Below are positions 1 to 5,119 of a stretch of 5,119 nucleotides of DNA, piece after piece. Where the stretch lies: NCBI GenBank assembly GCA_002685895.1, contig NYYK01000070.1:1-5119 (forward strand). The letters run 5' to 3'. This stretch comes from Methanobacteriota archaeon (lineage in GTDB: Archaea > Thermoplasmatota > Poseidoniia > Poseidoniales > Thalassarchaeaceae). The position numbers and the translations under genes were made by a program. Each line of letters opens with the position of its first letter. Position 1 is the stretch's first letter. The notes beneath the pieces were generated by a model, which made no database searches, was not told the origin of the DNA, and was given only the letters and a program-made list of their open reading frames with translations.

Positions 1-1
1 C

Positions 2-202
2 CTAGATAATGTCGTGTTAGTTATTGACACTGCACACTCATATGTTGCTGGCACACTTTTAGATTATTTTGACAAACATATAGCGAAACGATTTGAGGAA
101 TATACAAACCGCCCTAATTGGGAAGTGGCTTTTTGGATTTGTTGGGCGATAGTCCCATCAATTTGGCTATTGTTAATGTTCTACATAAGTCAAATGACTT
201 GA
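2..202 (+). CDS. C-terminal fragment of an unrecognised membrane-anchored protein (5' end outside window)
   Basis: The frame is open from the left edge to a TGA at 200-202, so only about 66 C-terminal residues are visible. A GTG at 14 could be read as a start, but the same frame is open before it (reading L-D-N-V) and no ribosome binding site precedes it, so a truncated gene is the better reading. The visible part has a hydrophobic beta-strand-like stretch (VVLVIDTAHSYVAG), then a charged segment with DYFDKH and KRFEEY. Near the C-terminus there is one strong hydrophobic helix rich in W, I and L (about residues 42-64), ending in ISQMT. This looks like a tail anchor or the last helix of a multi-pass protein. 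It converges on the PGBD membrane gene, with 23 bp between the stop codons. I do not recognise the family and assign no function. Confidence 0.6.
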   Translation, partial: LDNVVLVIDTAHSYVAGTLLDYFDKHIAKRFEEYTNRPNWEVAFWICWAIVPSIWLLLMFYISQMT

Positions 203-225
203 TAGAATATTAGTTTGTGTACATT

Positions 226-1092
226 TTATTCTTCAGGGACATCTAAACCGTCGAGAATGGACGCAAATGATCCAGAATCTTCAGGCACTATTTTGCCACT
301 AATATTAGCAAGGCTCTCTTTCAATATGTTGGCGGCATCTACAATCTCATCATCTTTTAGCAGTGCTGAAGCGGTCTGATTTCCAACAATTCCATCGACA
401 GTTAAACCATTATCAGTTTGAAATTTTCTGACAGCTCCCTGAGTTTGGTTTCCAAAACTACCATCTACGCCTATAGAAGCGCCGTGCTTGTTGAGCAACT
501 CTTGGAGTTTACGAACATCATCCCCCTGATTTCCCTTTTGAAGGGCTTGCTCTCCAAATTTTTTGATATCATCGAAATCTGTAAGTTCCCAAAAACCAGG
601 TCCAATAAAGACGGGATTTTTCAACTTCTTACTAACTTCAATTATCAGGCCAATAAGTGGCATTAGACCCATCCAAATAAGGCCAAATAAGTAAGGAAAA
701 ATCTTCCACCAGTTATATTCCCACGGGCCCCACGGAAGAAGGGTCCAGGTGTGAGGAAGACAGTAAATCCACAATGCGGCCCAAATTGTTGCAAATGGAA
801 CACCACTCAATAGCAACCATGACGTCTCTTCTTTCCATTGTTTGGTTACTTCTTTACCCCGCCAATTGAAGGTTAGCCATACAAAACCAAGTGGGGCAAG
901 TGCGATTGAAGTTAGTAAAATAGCTAGTAGAGACCACCATGCGGCCCCGCCCCCCTGCAATGACTCTGTCCAAAACCAAGGTAATTGCCACACATACCAA
1001 GCGAATGCCGCCCACCCTAGACCAAAAGGCGTTAGAATATTGATGATTTTATCATCGGCCGTTAACCGCTCTTCTGAAATATTATTATTCAT
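226..1092 (-). CDS. Four-helix membrane protein with C-terminal peptidoglycan-binding-like (PG_binding_1) domain
   Basis: This is a 288-residue protein. The ATG at 1092 is chosen because AAAGGTGA lies 4 nt upstream. A TTG 18 bp earlier is in frame but would overlap the stop of the upstream gene. Four W-rich hydrophobic helices lie at about residues 19-41, 52-75, 92-113 and 131-153. They are followed by a soluble tail. Residues 178-247 fit the PG_binding_1 pattern: G-x-x-G-D-D-V-x-x-L-Q-x-L-L, then V-D-G-S-F-G-N-Q-T, AV-x-x-FQ, G-L-T-V-D-G and I-V-G-N-Q-T. An acidic, low-complexity tail ends in VPEE. In known proteins this domain binds cell-wall glycans or acts as a protein-interaction module, usually outside the cell. 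Here the loop after helix 2 (WRGKEVTKQWK) and the stretch after helix 4 (SKKLK) are basic, so the positive-inside rule puts the C-terminal domain in the cytoplasm. It is the last gene of the minus-strand run, 14 bp after the DUF3754 gene. The domain call is firm; the role is unknown. Confidence 0.85.
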   Translation of the reverse strand: MNNNISEERLTADDKIINILTPFGLGWAAFAWYVWQLPWFWTESLQGGGAAWWSLLAILLTSIALAPLGFVWLTFNWRGKEVTKQWKEETSWLLLSGVPFATIWAALWIYCLPHTWTLLPWGPWEYNWWKIFPYLFGLIWMGLMPLIGLIIEVSKKLKNPVFIGPGFWELTDFDDIKKFGEQALQKGNQGDDVRKLQELLNKHGASIGVDGSFGNQTQGAVRKFQTDNGLTVDGIVGNQTASALLKDDEIVDAANILKESLANISGKIVPEDSGSFASILDGLDVPEE

Positions 1093-1096
1093 GAAT

Positions 1097-1104
1097 TCAC
1101 CTTT
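1097..1104 (-). promoter_or_regulatory. Shine-Dalgarno site deciding the start of the PGBD membrane gene
   Basis: On the minus strand this reads AAAGGTGA, followed by 4 nt (attc) and then ATG at 1092-1090. It matches the anti-SD end of 16S rRNA and overlaps the last codon region of the TTG-initiated alternative. It therefore supports the ATG at 1092 over the TTG at 1110. It lies inside the 14 bp gap after the DUF3754 stop, so the two genes are probably translated from one mRNA. Confidence 0.7.
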
Positions 1105-1106
1105 AA

Positions 1107-2339
1107 TCAATGCTCAAAGTTGTAGAGTCCATCCCAGATGTCATCTAATCTAGCAAGCGACTCCTTGATTGGTACCGCAATGTGGCCAAGAGGGACATCC
1201 ATGTTCCAACTACCGTCGTCGCTACGCACATCACCAGTGAGTTCCATAAGACCCATCTCCGCCAAATCCCCAATTGCATCACGAATCTCGAAGTCAGCGT
1301 GTACACCTTGTTCCGCCAACCAGGCTTCTATACGTGCATCCAATGATGCAAGGGTGTGGCCAACATCAGCCTCAGCGAGCAGGAATGTGTAGCAGAGTAG
1401 CGATTCCTTTACCTCTTGCTCCTCTGCTAAATCGATGACCATATTGAGTACGGCTTGATTATTCGCTTGGCCTTTGAAATAGAGGTCCTTGGCTACTGCT
1501 GCCATGTACGTCTCTTTCGTTTTACGATAGGTCATATAGGCCTTCATGGCATAACTGCCGAGCGCGCTTGCGAGAGCAACTAACAGCGCCTGAGATAAAT
1601 CAGCTGTCGGACCACCGACGATGATTGGAAGCAGATACTGCTGGAACAGCATGACTAGGCCTATCACTAGTGGAAGGGAAATCTTAGCCTTGTCCATTGG
1701 CCGCATCTTGGGCGTTGTGTTTGGAAAGATAATTTCAAGATCCTCAACTGGGACATTCTTGAACAATCTCAGGTGCAGTCCTTCGCCAATCTTACCGGGG
1801 TCATGATTCTTCCTTCCCTGTTCCATGAACCATTTCGAATCTTTAAAATGTATTATCTGAATTACACGATTGTACATTTCGAATTTTATTTCCTTGCCTG
1901 GTCTTCCGAGCAAATTATCTAACGTGTTGGGCAGATTTTCGGTCATTTCATCGCGGCCTAGTTTGTACAACTTCATCGTAACGAATTCGTCAAGCCGGAC
2001 ATCCATGCTGATGGGGAACAGAGATTCTCCATCCATTGCGAGTTGGAATTCCTCATCGGTGACGTGCTCCCAGTTTCCGTCTACCAATACCTCTTCGAAG
2101 GCGGAGATAAAAGAATCAACTTCTGCAATCTCGATTTGGCTCTCGGAATCAGGGTCCATAGCGCAGTACAGTACCTTAAGTCTCTCTAGTTCACTCAATG
2201 AACTGTGATGATCAAGAGCTTCAAGCATCGTACAGACACTTTCCAAGCCTTCTTCGATGAGGGGGGCAACCTGCGGTTCGGCGAACAAACGCTTCTTTAC
2301 TTCGTGTCTAGGCATAGGAATGAAGTGGCTTTTGTGCAT
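1107..2339 (-). CDS. DUF3754 (TMEM143-like) membrane protein
   Basis: This is a 410-residue protein from the ATG at 2339; a GTG 18 bp upstream (2357) is an in-frame alternative with no clearer ribosome site. Both starts keep the N-terminal SHFIPMPR motif, which resembles the FIP-x-R motif I recall near the start of this family. The DUF3754 core is recognisable: HLRLFKNVPVEDLEIIFPN (about 189-207), then MRPMDKAK. Two membrane helices follow (about 220-241 and 249-269), joined by a short GGPTAD turn. After these come the block D-L-Y-F-K-G-Q-A-N-N and IDLAEEQEVKESLL (about 285-315). A small helical region (about 329-365) contains EAWL and D-A-I-x-D-L-A-E-M-G-L. The end (GHIAVPIKESLARLDDIWD) is also typical. 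The family occurs in bacteria, plants and animals (TMEM143), and its biochemical role is unknown. Both large soluble parts should lie on one face, probably the cytoplasm. The gene starts about 50 bp after the HAD gene and ends 14 bp before the PGBD gene, so co-transcription is likely. Confidence 0.88.
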   Translation of the reverse strand: MHKSHFIPMPRHEVKKRLFAEPQVAPLIEEGLESVCTMLEALDHHSSLSELERLKVLYCAMDPDSESQIEIAEVDSFISAFEEVLVDGNWEHVTDEEFQLAMDGESLFPISMDVRLDEFVTMKLYKLGRDEMTENLPNTLDNLLGRPGKEIKFEMYNRVIQIIHFKDSKWFMEQGRKNHDPGKIGEGLHLRLFKNVPVEDLEIIFPNTTPKMRPMDKAKISLPLVIGLVMLFQQYLLPIIVGGPTADLSQALLVALASALGSYAMKAYMTYRKTKETYMAAVAKDLYFKGQANNQAVLNMVIDLAEEQEVKESLLCYTFLLAEADVGHTLASLDARIEAWLAEQGVHADFEIRDAIGDLAEMGLMELTGDVRSDDGSWNMDVPLGHIAVPIKESLARLDDIWDGLYNFEH

Positions 2340-2389
2340 ATCTACCGCATCGTCCACAGGTGGCGCGAATTAAGGTTTTTTCAGTCAAA

Positions 2390-2884
2390 TTAATCATCAA
2401 AAACTTCGACTTCAGCCCATTTTTTGACAAACTCAGTAAATTTAGATGTGAACCTAGTTGCCCGTACGGTATGGTTGTCTACCCAGTGATAATTGCCTCC
2501 GCGGGGTTTGTTGTAGACGACTCCATGATAGCGGAACCCGTGCTTGTCTAGCCACCGTTCAGTAACGTCCGCATGCTCATCTGTTCGGCTTGTAAAGAAG
2601 GTAATCACATGTCCCTCCTCATACCATCCATTGATGACCTCAACCACCCCATCAAACAACTCAGCATCTTCCATGCGCTCTGGTTGTTCATTAGGTACAT
2701 CTTCACAAATTGTTCCATCGATATCAATCAGGAAGTTCTTGCACCCCTCAGGCAGGCTAGGGCTCATTGCTAGTCCTCGCTCGTCCACTTGGTCGACTAG
2801 GTCTTTCATGGCGGGGCCACACCGCGGCCGCTTCATCAACCCGCCGCTATTCTTTCCCTCATTACTGACGCACACGCGAATCAT
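2390..2884 (-). CDS. Small HAD-fold phosphatase-like protein
   Basis: The longest frame is 164 residues, starting at an ATG that overlaps the MFS stop as ATGA. HAD motif I is clear: F-L-I-D-I-D-G-T with the nucleophile D54 and acid/base D56. Motif II is the threonine or serine in F-F-T-S-R (96-100). K126 in NKPRGGNYHWVDNH fits motif III, and D136 in the same block is the likely Mg-binding acid of motif IV. There is no large cap domain, so the active site should be open. The specific stretches ICEDVPNEQPERM, WYEEGHVITFFTSRT and KPRGGNYHWVDNHTVRATR resemble a group of short bacterial proteins that I recall being labelled 'phosphoheptose isomerase'. The HAD motifs contradict that label; the substrate is unknown, and a sugar phosphate is only a guess. 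Residues 1-39 precede the fold and look non-conserved, being rich in G, R and P. An ATG at 2767 (residue 40) has GAGG 7 nt upstream and would give a 125-residue protein. ATGs at 2836 and 2809 are also possible. Confidence 0.82.
   Translation of the reverse strand: MIRVCVSNEGKNSGGLMKRPRCGPAMKDLVDQVDERGLAMSPSLPEGCKNFLIDIDGTICEDVPNEQPERMEDAELFDGVVEVINGWYEEGHVITFFTSRTDEHADVTERWLDKHGFRYHGVVYNKPRGGNYHWVDNHTVRATRFTSKFTEFVKKWAEVEVFDD
2775..2778 (-). promoter_or_regulatory. Possible ribosome binding site for an internal HAD start
   Basis: On the minus strand GAGG sits 7 nt upstream of the ATG at 2767. Spacing is normal for a Shine-Dalgarno site, and the ATG lies 14 codons before the first HAD aspartate, D54. 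The outer ATG at 2884 has no such site. The four-base match is short and could be chance. Confidence 0.35.
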
Positions 2885-4155
2885 GTCTTGGTGCGGCTTG
2901 CCAAATCTTGATTCAAGAATTTCCTCTCACCTGGTGATACAAGCATCACCCAAATTATTCCAGAAAGGAGTTGACAGACTGCAAATATCTGTATGACCTC
3001 TCTAAGGGTATAGTCTGTGAATTCAAGAATCAGACTCGCGGCAAGTGTCGAAATGCCGTTGACCATTGTGAGCAAAAGAAAATCAGTGGAGAACATTCGT
3101 CCACGCCATTCATCTTCACTTCTCTCTTGCAGAAGAACAGTGGAAATAACCCAGTTTGCTCCACTTGCGGCGTGCGAGAAAATCACCGCAATAGCGATCC
3201 ACCAACCCCAGTTTAGCCAACCTATTATGACATATCCTACCCCACATAAAGATACCAACCAACCCAAGAGAAGAGGCCATTTCGCTCGGTTGGTTAGTCC
3301 ATATCTTACAATTATCGGGCCAAGTCCAGTACCTATACCGCGGGCTGCAAACATCAATCCGATTCCAGTGGCCACCTCACCAAATCCAATTTCACTACCT
3401 AGAAGTACCAGCATGTAAACTAGGCCTCCACCAAAAATCCCCCACAAAGCCTTGGCTGTGATGATTCGATATATACGTGGTTTTGTTCTAATGATTCGGT
3501 ATCCGTCCCAGACCTGTGCGAGACTTACAGCGATGAATGAGCCTTCAGCAACTTTCACCTTCTTTTGGGGGATGTCAATTGTAGCGATGATTATCCCTGC
3601 AATGATGAAGGCAATAGTGTTGGCAATAAAGGCGATATCAACACCATACTGTGCCACGACAACCCCTCCCATTGCAGAGCCGATTGCAAGTGAGGCTGAC
3701 CAAGTTGCTGAATTCATCGCATTGGCAGTCAGTAATTCATTTGACTCAGTGATATTTGGCATTGCTGCATTTTCTGCAGGTATATAGACAGCATGAAACA
3801 GCATTAATAATGCTGATAGGAAATAGATTAGCCAAACATCATTTACGTCATTCACTAACAAAAAGCAGGAAACCACTACAGCAGATCCAAAATTAGCCCC
3901 CACCATCAACCATTTCCTGCTGAAGCGGTCAGCCAACATCCCGGTAAACACTTGAGGGAAGGCGAGTGAGAACATTCGTATCATGAATAATATTCCTAGT
4001 GCTAACTCAGAACCCGTGAGTTGTTCTAACAGCACAAAAAGCGCAACAGTGTTGAACCACTCCCCAAGCATCGAAATGGTATTCCCAAACCAATAGCGCC
4101 GAAATATTGGATTAACGCGGAGGATTTCAATGAAGCCAACCTCACGTTCTTGCAT
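2881..4155 (-). CDS. MFS transporter, MFS_3 (EntS-like) exporter type
   Basis: This is a 424-residue protein with about 12 hydrophobic helices (approximate positions 23-44, 48-70, 82-101, 105-127, 150-170, 173-193, 234-254, 260-283, 292-312, 316-339, 355-378 and 386-407). The length is normal for the superfamily. MFS motif A lies between helices 2 and 3 as G-M-L-A-D-R-F-S-R-K (72-81). The stretch N-A-M-N-S-A-T-W-S-A-S before helix 5 and the block S-E-D-E-W-R-G-R-M-F-S before helix 11 are typical of the MFS_3 group. That group includes EntS and many drug or siderophore exporters driven by proton exchange. The substrate cannot be told from sequence. The start is the ATG at 4155, just before QEREVGFIEILRVNPIFRRYWFGN, which fits the usual short N-terminus. 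A TTG at 4173 and a GTG at 4170 are in-frame alternatives. It is the first gene of the minus-strand run, and its stop overlaps the longest HAD frame as ATGA. Confidence 0.9.
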   Translation of the reverse strand: MQEREVGFIEILRVNPIFRRYWFGNTISMLGEWFNTVALFVLLEQLTGSELALGILFMIRMFSLAFPQVFTGMLADRFSRKWLMVGANFGSAVVVSCFLLVNDVNDVWLIYFLSALLMLFHAVYIPAENAAMPNITESNELLTANAMNSATWSASLAIGSAMGGVVVAQYGVDIAFIANTIAFIIAGIIIATIDIPQKKVKVAEGSFIAVSLAQVWDGYRIIRTKPRIYRIITAKALWGIFGGGLVYMLVLLGSEIGFGEVATGIGLMFAARGIGTGLGPIIVRYGLTNRAKWPLLLGWLVSLCGVGYVIIGWLNWGWWIAIAVIFSHAASGANWVISTVLLQERSEDEWRGRMFSTDFLLLTMVNGISTLAASLILEFTDYTLREVIQIFAVCQLLSGIIWVMLVSPGERKFLNQDLASRTKT

Positions 4156-4239
4156 AGCAACCGCTAGCACCAATGCTCTATCATCCTGTGCATGGTATTA
4201 GTGCCAACCCTCATGAACAGCCTCGTATGCCGGAGGTAA
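4156..4239. promoter_or_regulatory. Divergent intergenic region with presumed promoters for the MFS run and orn
   Basis: This is the only place in the window where two genes start away from each other, so both promoters should lie here. A T/A step around 4195-4200 (gtatta on plus, taatac on minus) is the most TATA-like or -10-like element. Read leftward, a start about 25 nt away would fall near 4170, giving a very short leader for the MFS gene. Read rightward, it would fall near 4222-4226, leaving a short leader that holds the orn ribosome site. I see no clear operator palindrome. The element is short and the assignment rests mainly on gene layout. Confidence 0.4.
4232..4237 (+). promoter_or_regulatory. 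Tightly spaced Shine-Dalgarno site of orn
   Basis: GGAGGT is a near-perfect anti-SD match, but only two bases (aa) separate it from the ATG at 4240; counted from GGAGG the gap is three. Usual spacing is about 5-9 nt. The site overlaps an in-frame TAA (4237-4239) directly before the ATG, so the start cannot be moved upstream. The next methionine in frame lies far inside the conserved protein. Confidence 0.6.
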
Positions 4240-4773
4240 ATGGCAAGCGACAACCTCGTCTGGATTGATTGCGAATTCACAGGTCTTGACCCCAATGAAA
4301 ACCGCCTCATTGAGATTGCAACAATCATAACTGATTCAGAACTAAACATCATTGCAGAGGGGCCAAGCATAGAAATCAATCAACCAGATGAGTTGCTAGA
4401 TTCAATGGATGAGTGGAATACAACCCATCATACTCAAAGTGGGTTAGTTGAGAAAGTAAGGGCAAGTGAAGTGAATGATGAAGAGGCAGAGAGAATAACC
4501 CTCGAATTTGTTCAACAATACACCAAACCCGGCCAATCTCCTCTTTGTGGTAATACGATTTCACAAGATCGCAGATTCCTTCGCCGCTATATGCCCGAAT
4601 TGCATGCACACTTTCACTATCGTAGCATAGATGTTTCAACGGTCAAGGAATTGGCTAAGCGTTGGAATCCTGAAATTCCACCTATGGTAAAGACTGGAGG
4701 TCACCGCGCTCTAGATGATATCAGGGAATCTGTGGCAGAATTAGCATATTACCGTAACCAAATATTTCAGTAG
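4240..4773 (+). CDS. orn: Oligoribonuclease, DEDDh 3'-5' exoribonuclease
   Basis: This 177-residue protein is full length for Orn (E. coli Orn is about 181) and aligns with it from end to end by eye. Orn removes nucleotides from 2-5 nt RNAs, including the pGpG product of cyclic-di-GMP breakdown, completing RNA turnover in the cytoplasm; it works as a dimer with two metal ions. The DEDDh catalytic residues are all present: D10 and E12 in W-I-D-C-E-F-T-G-L-D-P, D110 in C-G-N-T-I-S-Q-D-R-R-F-L, H155 in G-G-H-R-A-L-D-D and D160 in the same block. Other family signatures are NRLIEIATIITD, SGLVEKV, YMPELHAHFHYRSIDVST and DDIRESVAELAYYR. The start is fixed by an in-frame TAA immediately upstream and a GGAGGT site. 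The gene is transcribed away from the MFS run and ends 4 bp from the stop of the converging gene. It is probably monocistronic. Confidence 0.97.
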   Translation: MASDNLVWIDCEFTGLDPNENRLIEIATIITDSELNIIAEGPSIEINQPDELLDSMDEWNTTHHTQSGLVEKVRASEVNDEEAERITLEFVQQYTKPGQSPLCGNTISQDRRFLRRYMPELHAHFHYRSIDVSTVKELAKRWNPEIPPMVKTGGHRALDDIRESVAELAYYRNQIFQ

Positions 4774-4777
4774 AATT

Positions 4778-5119
4778 TCAAACTTCTAGATCGAATGGCC
4801 AACCGTAAGGTAGGTTTTCTTCATCTACAAAGATGACATTGATTCCCGCACCTGATTTGTGGAAAGAGATGAGTTCTAGACCATGTATTCGGTGTCCTGT
4901 TGGAGCAACACCCAATACCGGTTTTTCAGCCCTAGAGCGCCACCTCCCCCACCCCCTTTTCTCTTTTACAGGAGCGACATTCTCTGGTTGAAGTGGTCTA
5001 CGCACACCTTCTATCCCTTCATGCCAAGGTAGTGGTCCAGAAGGTGAAAATTGAACCCCTAGAATCATATCAACCCCAAGGGTGTATTGTGCAGCTTCAG
5101 CATCTTGTTGTGAAGGAAT
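4778..5119 (-). CDS. C-terminal part of an unrecognised protein (5' end outside window)
   Basis: The frame is open from the right edge to a TGA at 4780-4778, giving 113 visible residues. An ATG at 5068 is present, but the frame continues upstream without a stop as IPSQQDAEAAQYTLGVD. No ribosome site precedes that ATG, and the upstream residues look like real protein, so the gene is taken as running off the window. Two compact segments are separated by a basic, W- and R-rich linker (about residues 52-66, KEKRGWGRWRSRAEK). The first contains LGVDMILGVQFSPSGPLPWHEG. The second (about 67-113) contains VAPTGHRIHGLELISFHKSGAGINVIFVDEE and ends in GWPFDLEV, looking like a small beta-rich unit. There is no membrane helix. 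I do not recognise the family. The tight convergence with orn (4 bp) means their transcripts probably overlap. Confidence 0.65.
   Translation of the reverse strand: MPSQQDAEAAQYTLGVDMILGVQFSPSGPLPWHEGIEGVRRPLQPENVAPVKEKRGWGRWRSRAEKPVLGVAPTGHRIHGLELISFHKSGAGINVIFVDEENLPYGWPFDLEV

Noticed and set aside
203..232. T-rich stretch after the left-edge gene as a terminator
   Set aside because: It has only short T runs and no hairpin, and part of it encodes the acidic end of the PGBD protein on the other strand.
1093..1110. TTG start overlapping the DUF3754 stop for the PGBD gene
   Set aside because: The six extra codons contain the ribosome site for the downstream ATG, so the ATG at 1092 is preferred.
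842..1153. 103-codon plus-strand open frame
   Set aside because: It is antisense to the membrane half of the PGBD gene and crosses its start region. It has no ribosome site and no domain.
2340..2389. A-tract in the gap between the HAD and DUF3754 genes as an internal promoter or terminator
   Set aside because: On the minus strand it reads GAAAAAACCTTAATT, with no hairpin and no convincing promoter pair. The gap is short enough for read-through.
2544..2996. 150-codon plus-strand open frame
   Set aside because: It lies antisense to the HAD gene and the MFS 3' end, both of which have clear family motifs. Its translation is S/R/P-rich with no recognisable domain.
3017..3787. Two plus-strand open frames (about 3017-3418 and 3452-3787)
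   Set aside because: Both are antisense to the MFS gene. Their hydrophobic or S/P-rich composition is what the reverse of membrane-helix codons gives.
4164..4639. Two minus-strand open frames opposite orn (4164-4379 and 4376-4639)
   Set aside because: They are antisense to a complete, highly conserved Orn and show no protein-like motif of their own.

Overview
The window is a compact stretch of prokaryotic DNA holding seven protein-coding genes, with those at both edges cut off. I see no RNA gene, mobile element, CRISPR array or repeat family. The content is mixed: an Orn-type oligoribonuclease, an MFS exporter, a small HAD-fold phosphatase-like protein, a DUF3754 membrane protein and a membrane protein with a peptidoglycan-binding-like domain. 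Together with the very short intergenic gaps, this suits a streamlined aquatic microbe. Marine Group II archaea (Poseidoniales) are a reasonable guess, because I recall orn genes in that lineage. No marker here is decisive, and a bacterium (for example a marine Bacteroidota or proteobacterial lineage) cannot be excluded. The Orn sequence is very close to the bacterial type.

Layout from left to right. Positions 2-202 (+) hold the C-terminal end of an unrecognised protein with one terminal membrane helix. Positions 226-4155 are a run of four minus-strand genes, read right to left. They are an MFS transporter, a HAD-like phosphatase whose frame overlaps the MFS stop as ATGA, a DUF3754 protein about 50 bp further on, and a four-helix membrane protein with a C-terminal PG_binding_1-like domain 14 bp after that. 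Spacing and direction suggest one operon. A 66-84 bp divergent intergenic region (about 4156-4239) separates this run from orn (4240-4773, +). The orn gene converges, with only 4 bp between stop codons, on a minus-strand gene of unknown function (4778 to the right edge).

In functional terms, orn is housekeeping: it finishes RNA decay by degrading 2-5 nt oligoribonucleotides. The four-gene minus-strand run looks like a membrane-associated set, but no pathway can be read from it. The most interesting part is the adjacent pair made of the DUF3754 protein and the PGBD membrane protein. Charge distribution predicts that the soluble domains of both face the cytoplasm. That is an odd place for a domain named for peptidoglycan binding, and it allows direct contact between the two proteins. 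No well-characterised defence, secretion or biosynthetic system is visible.
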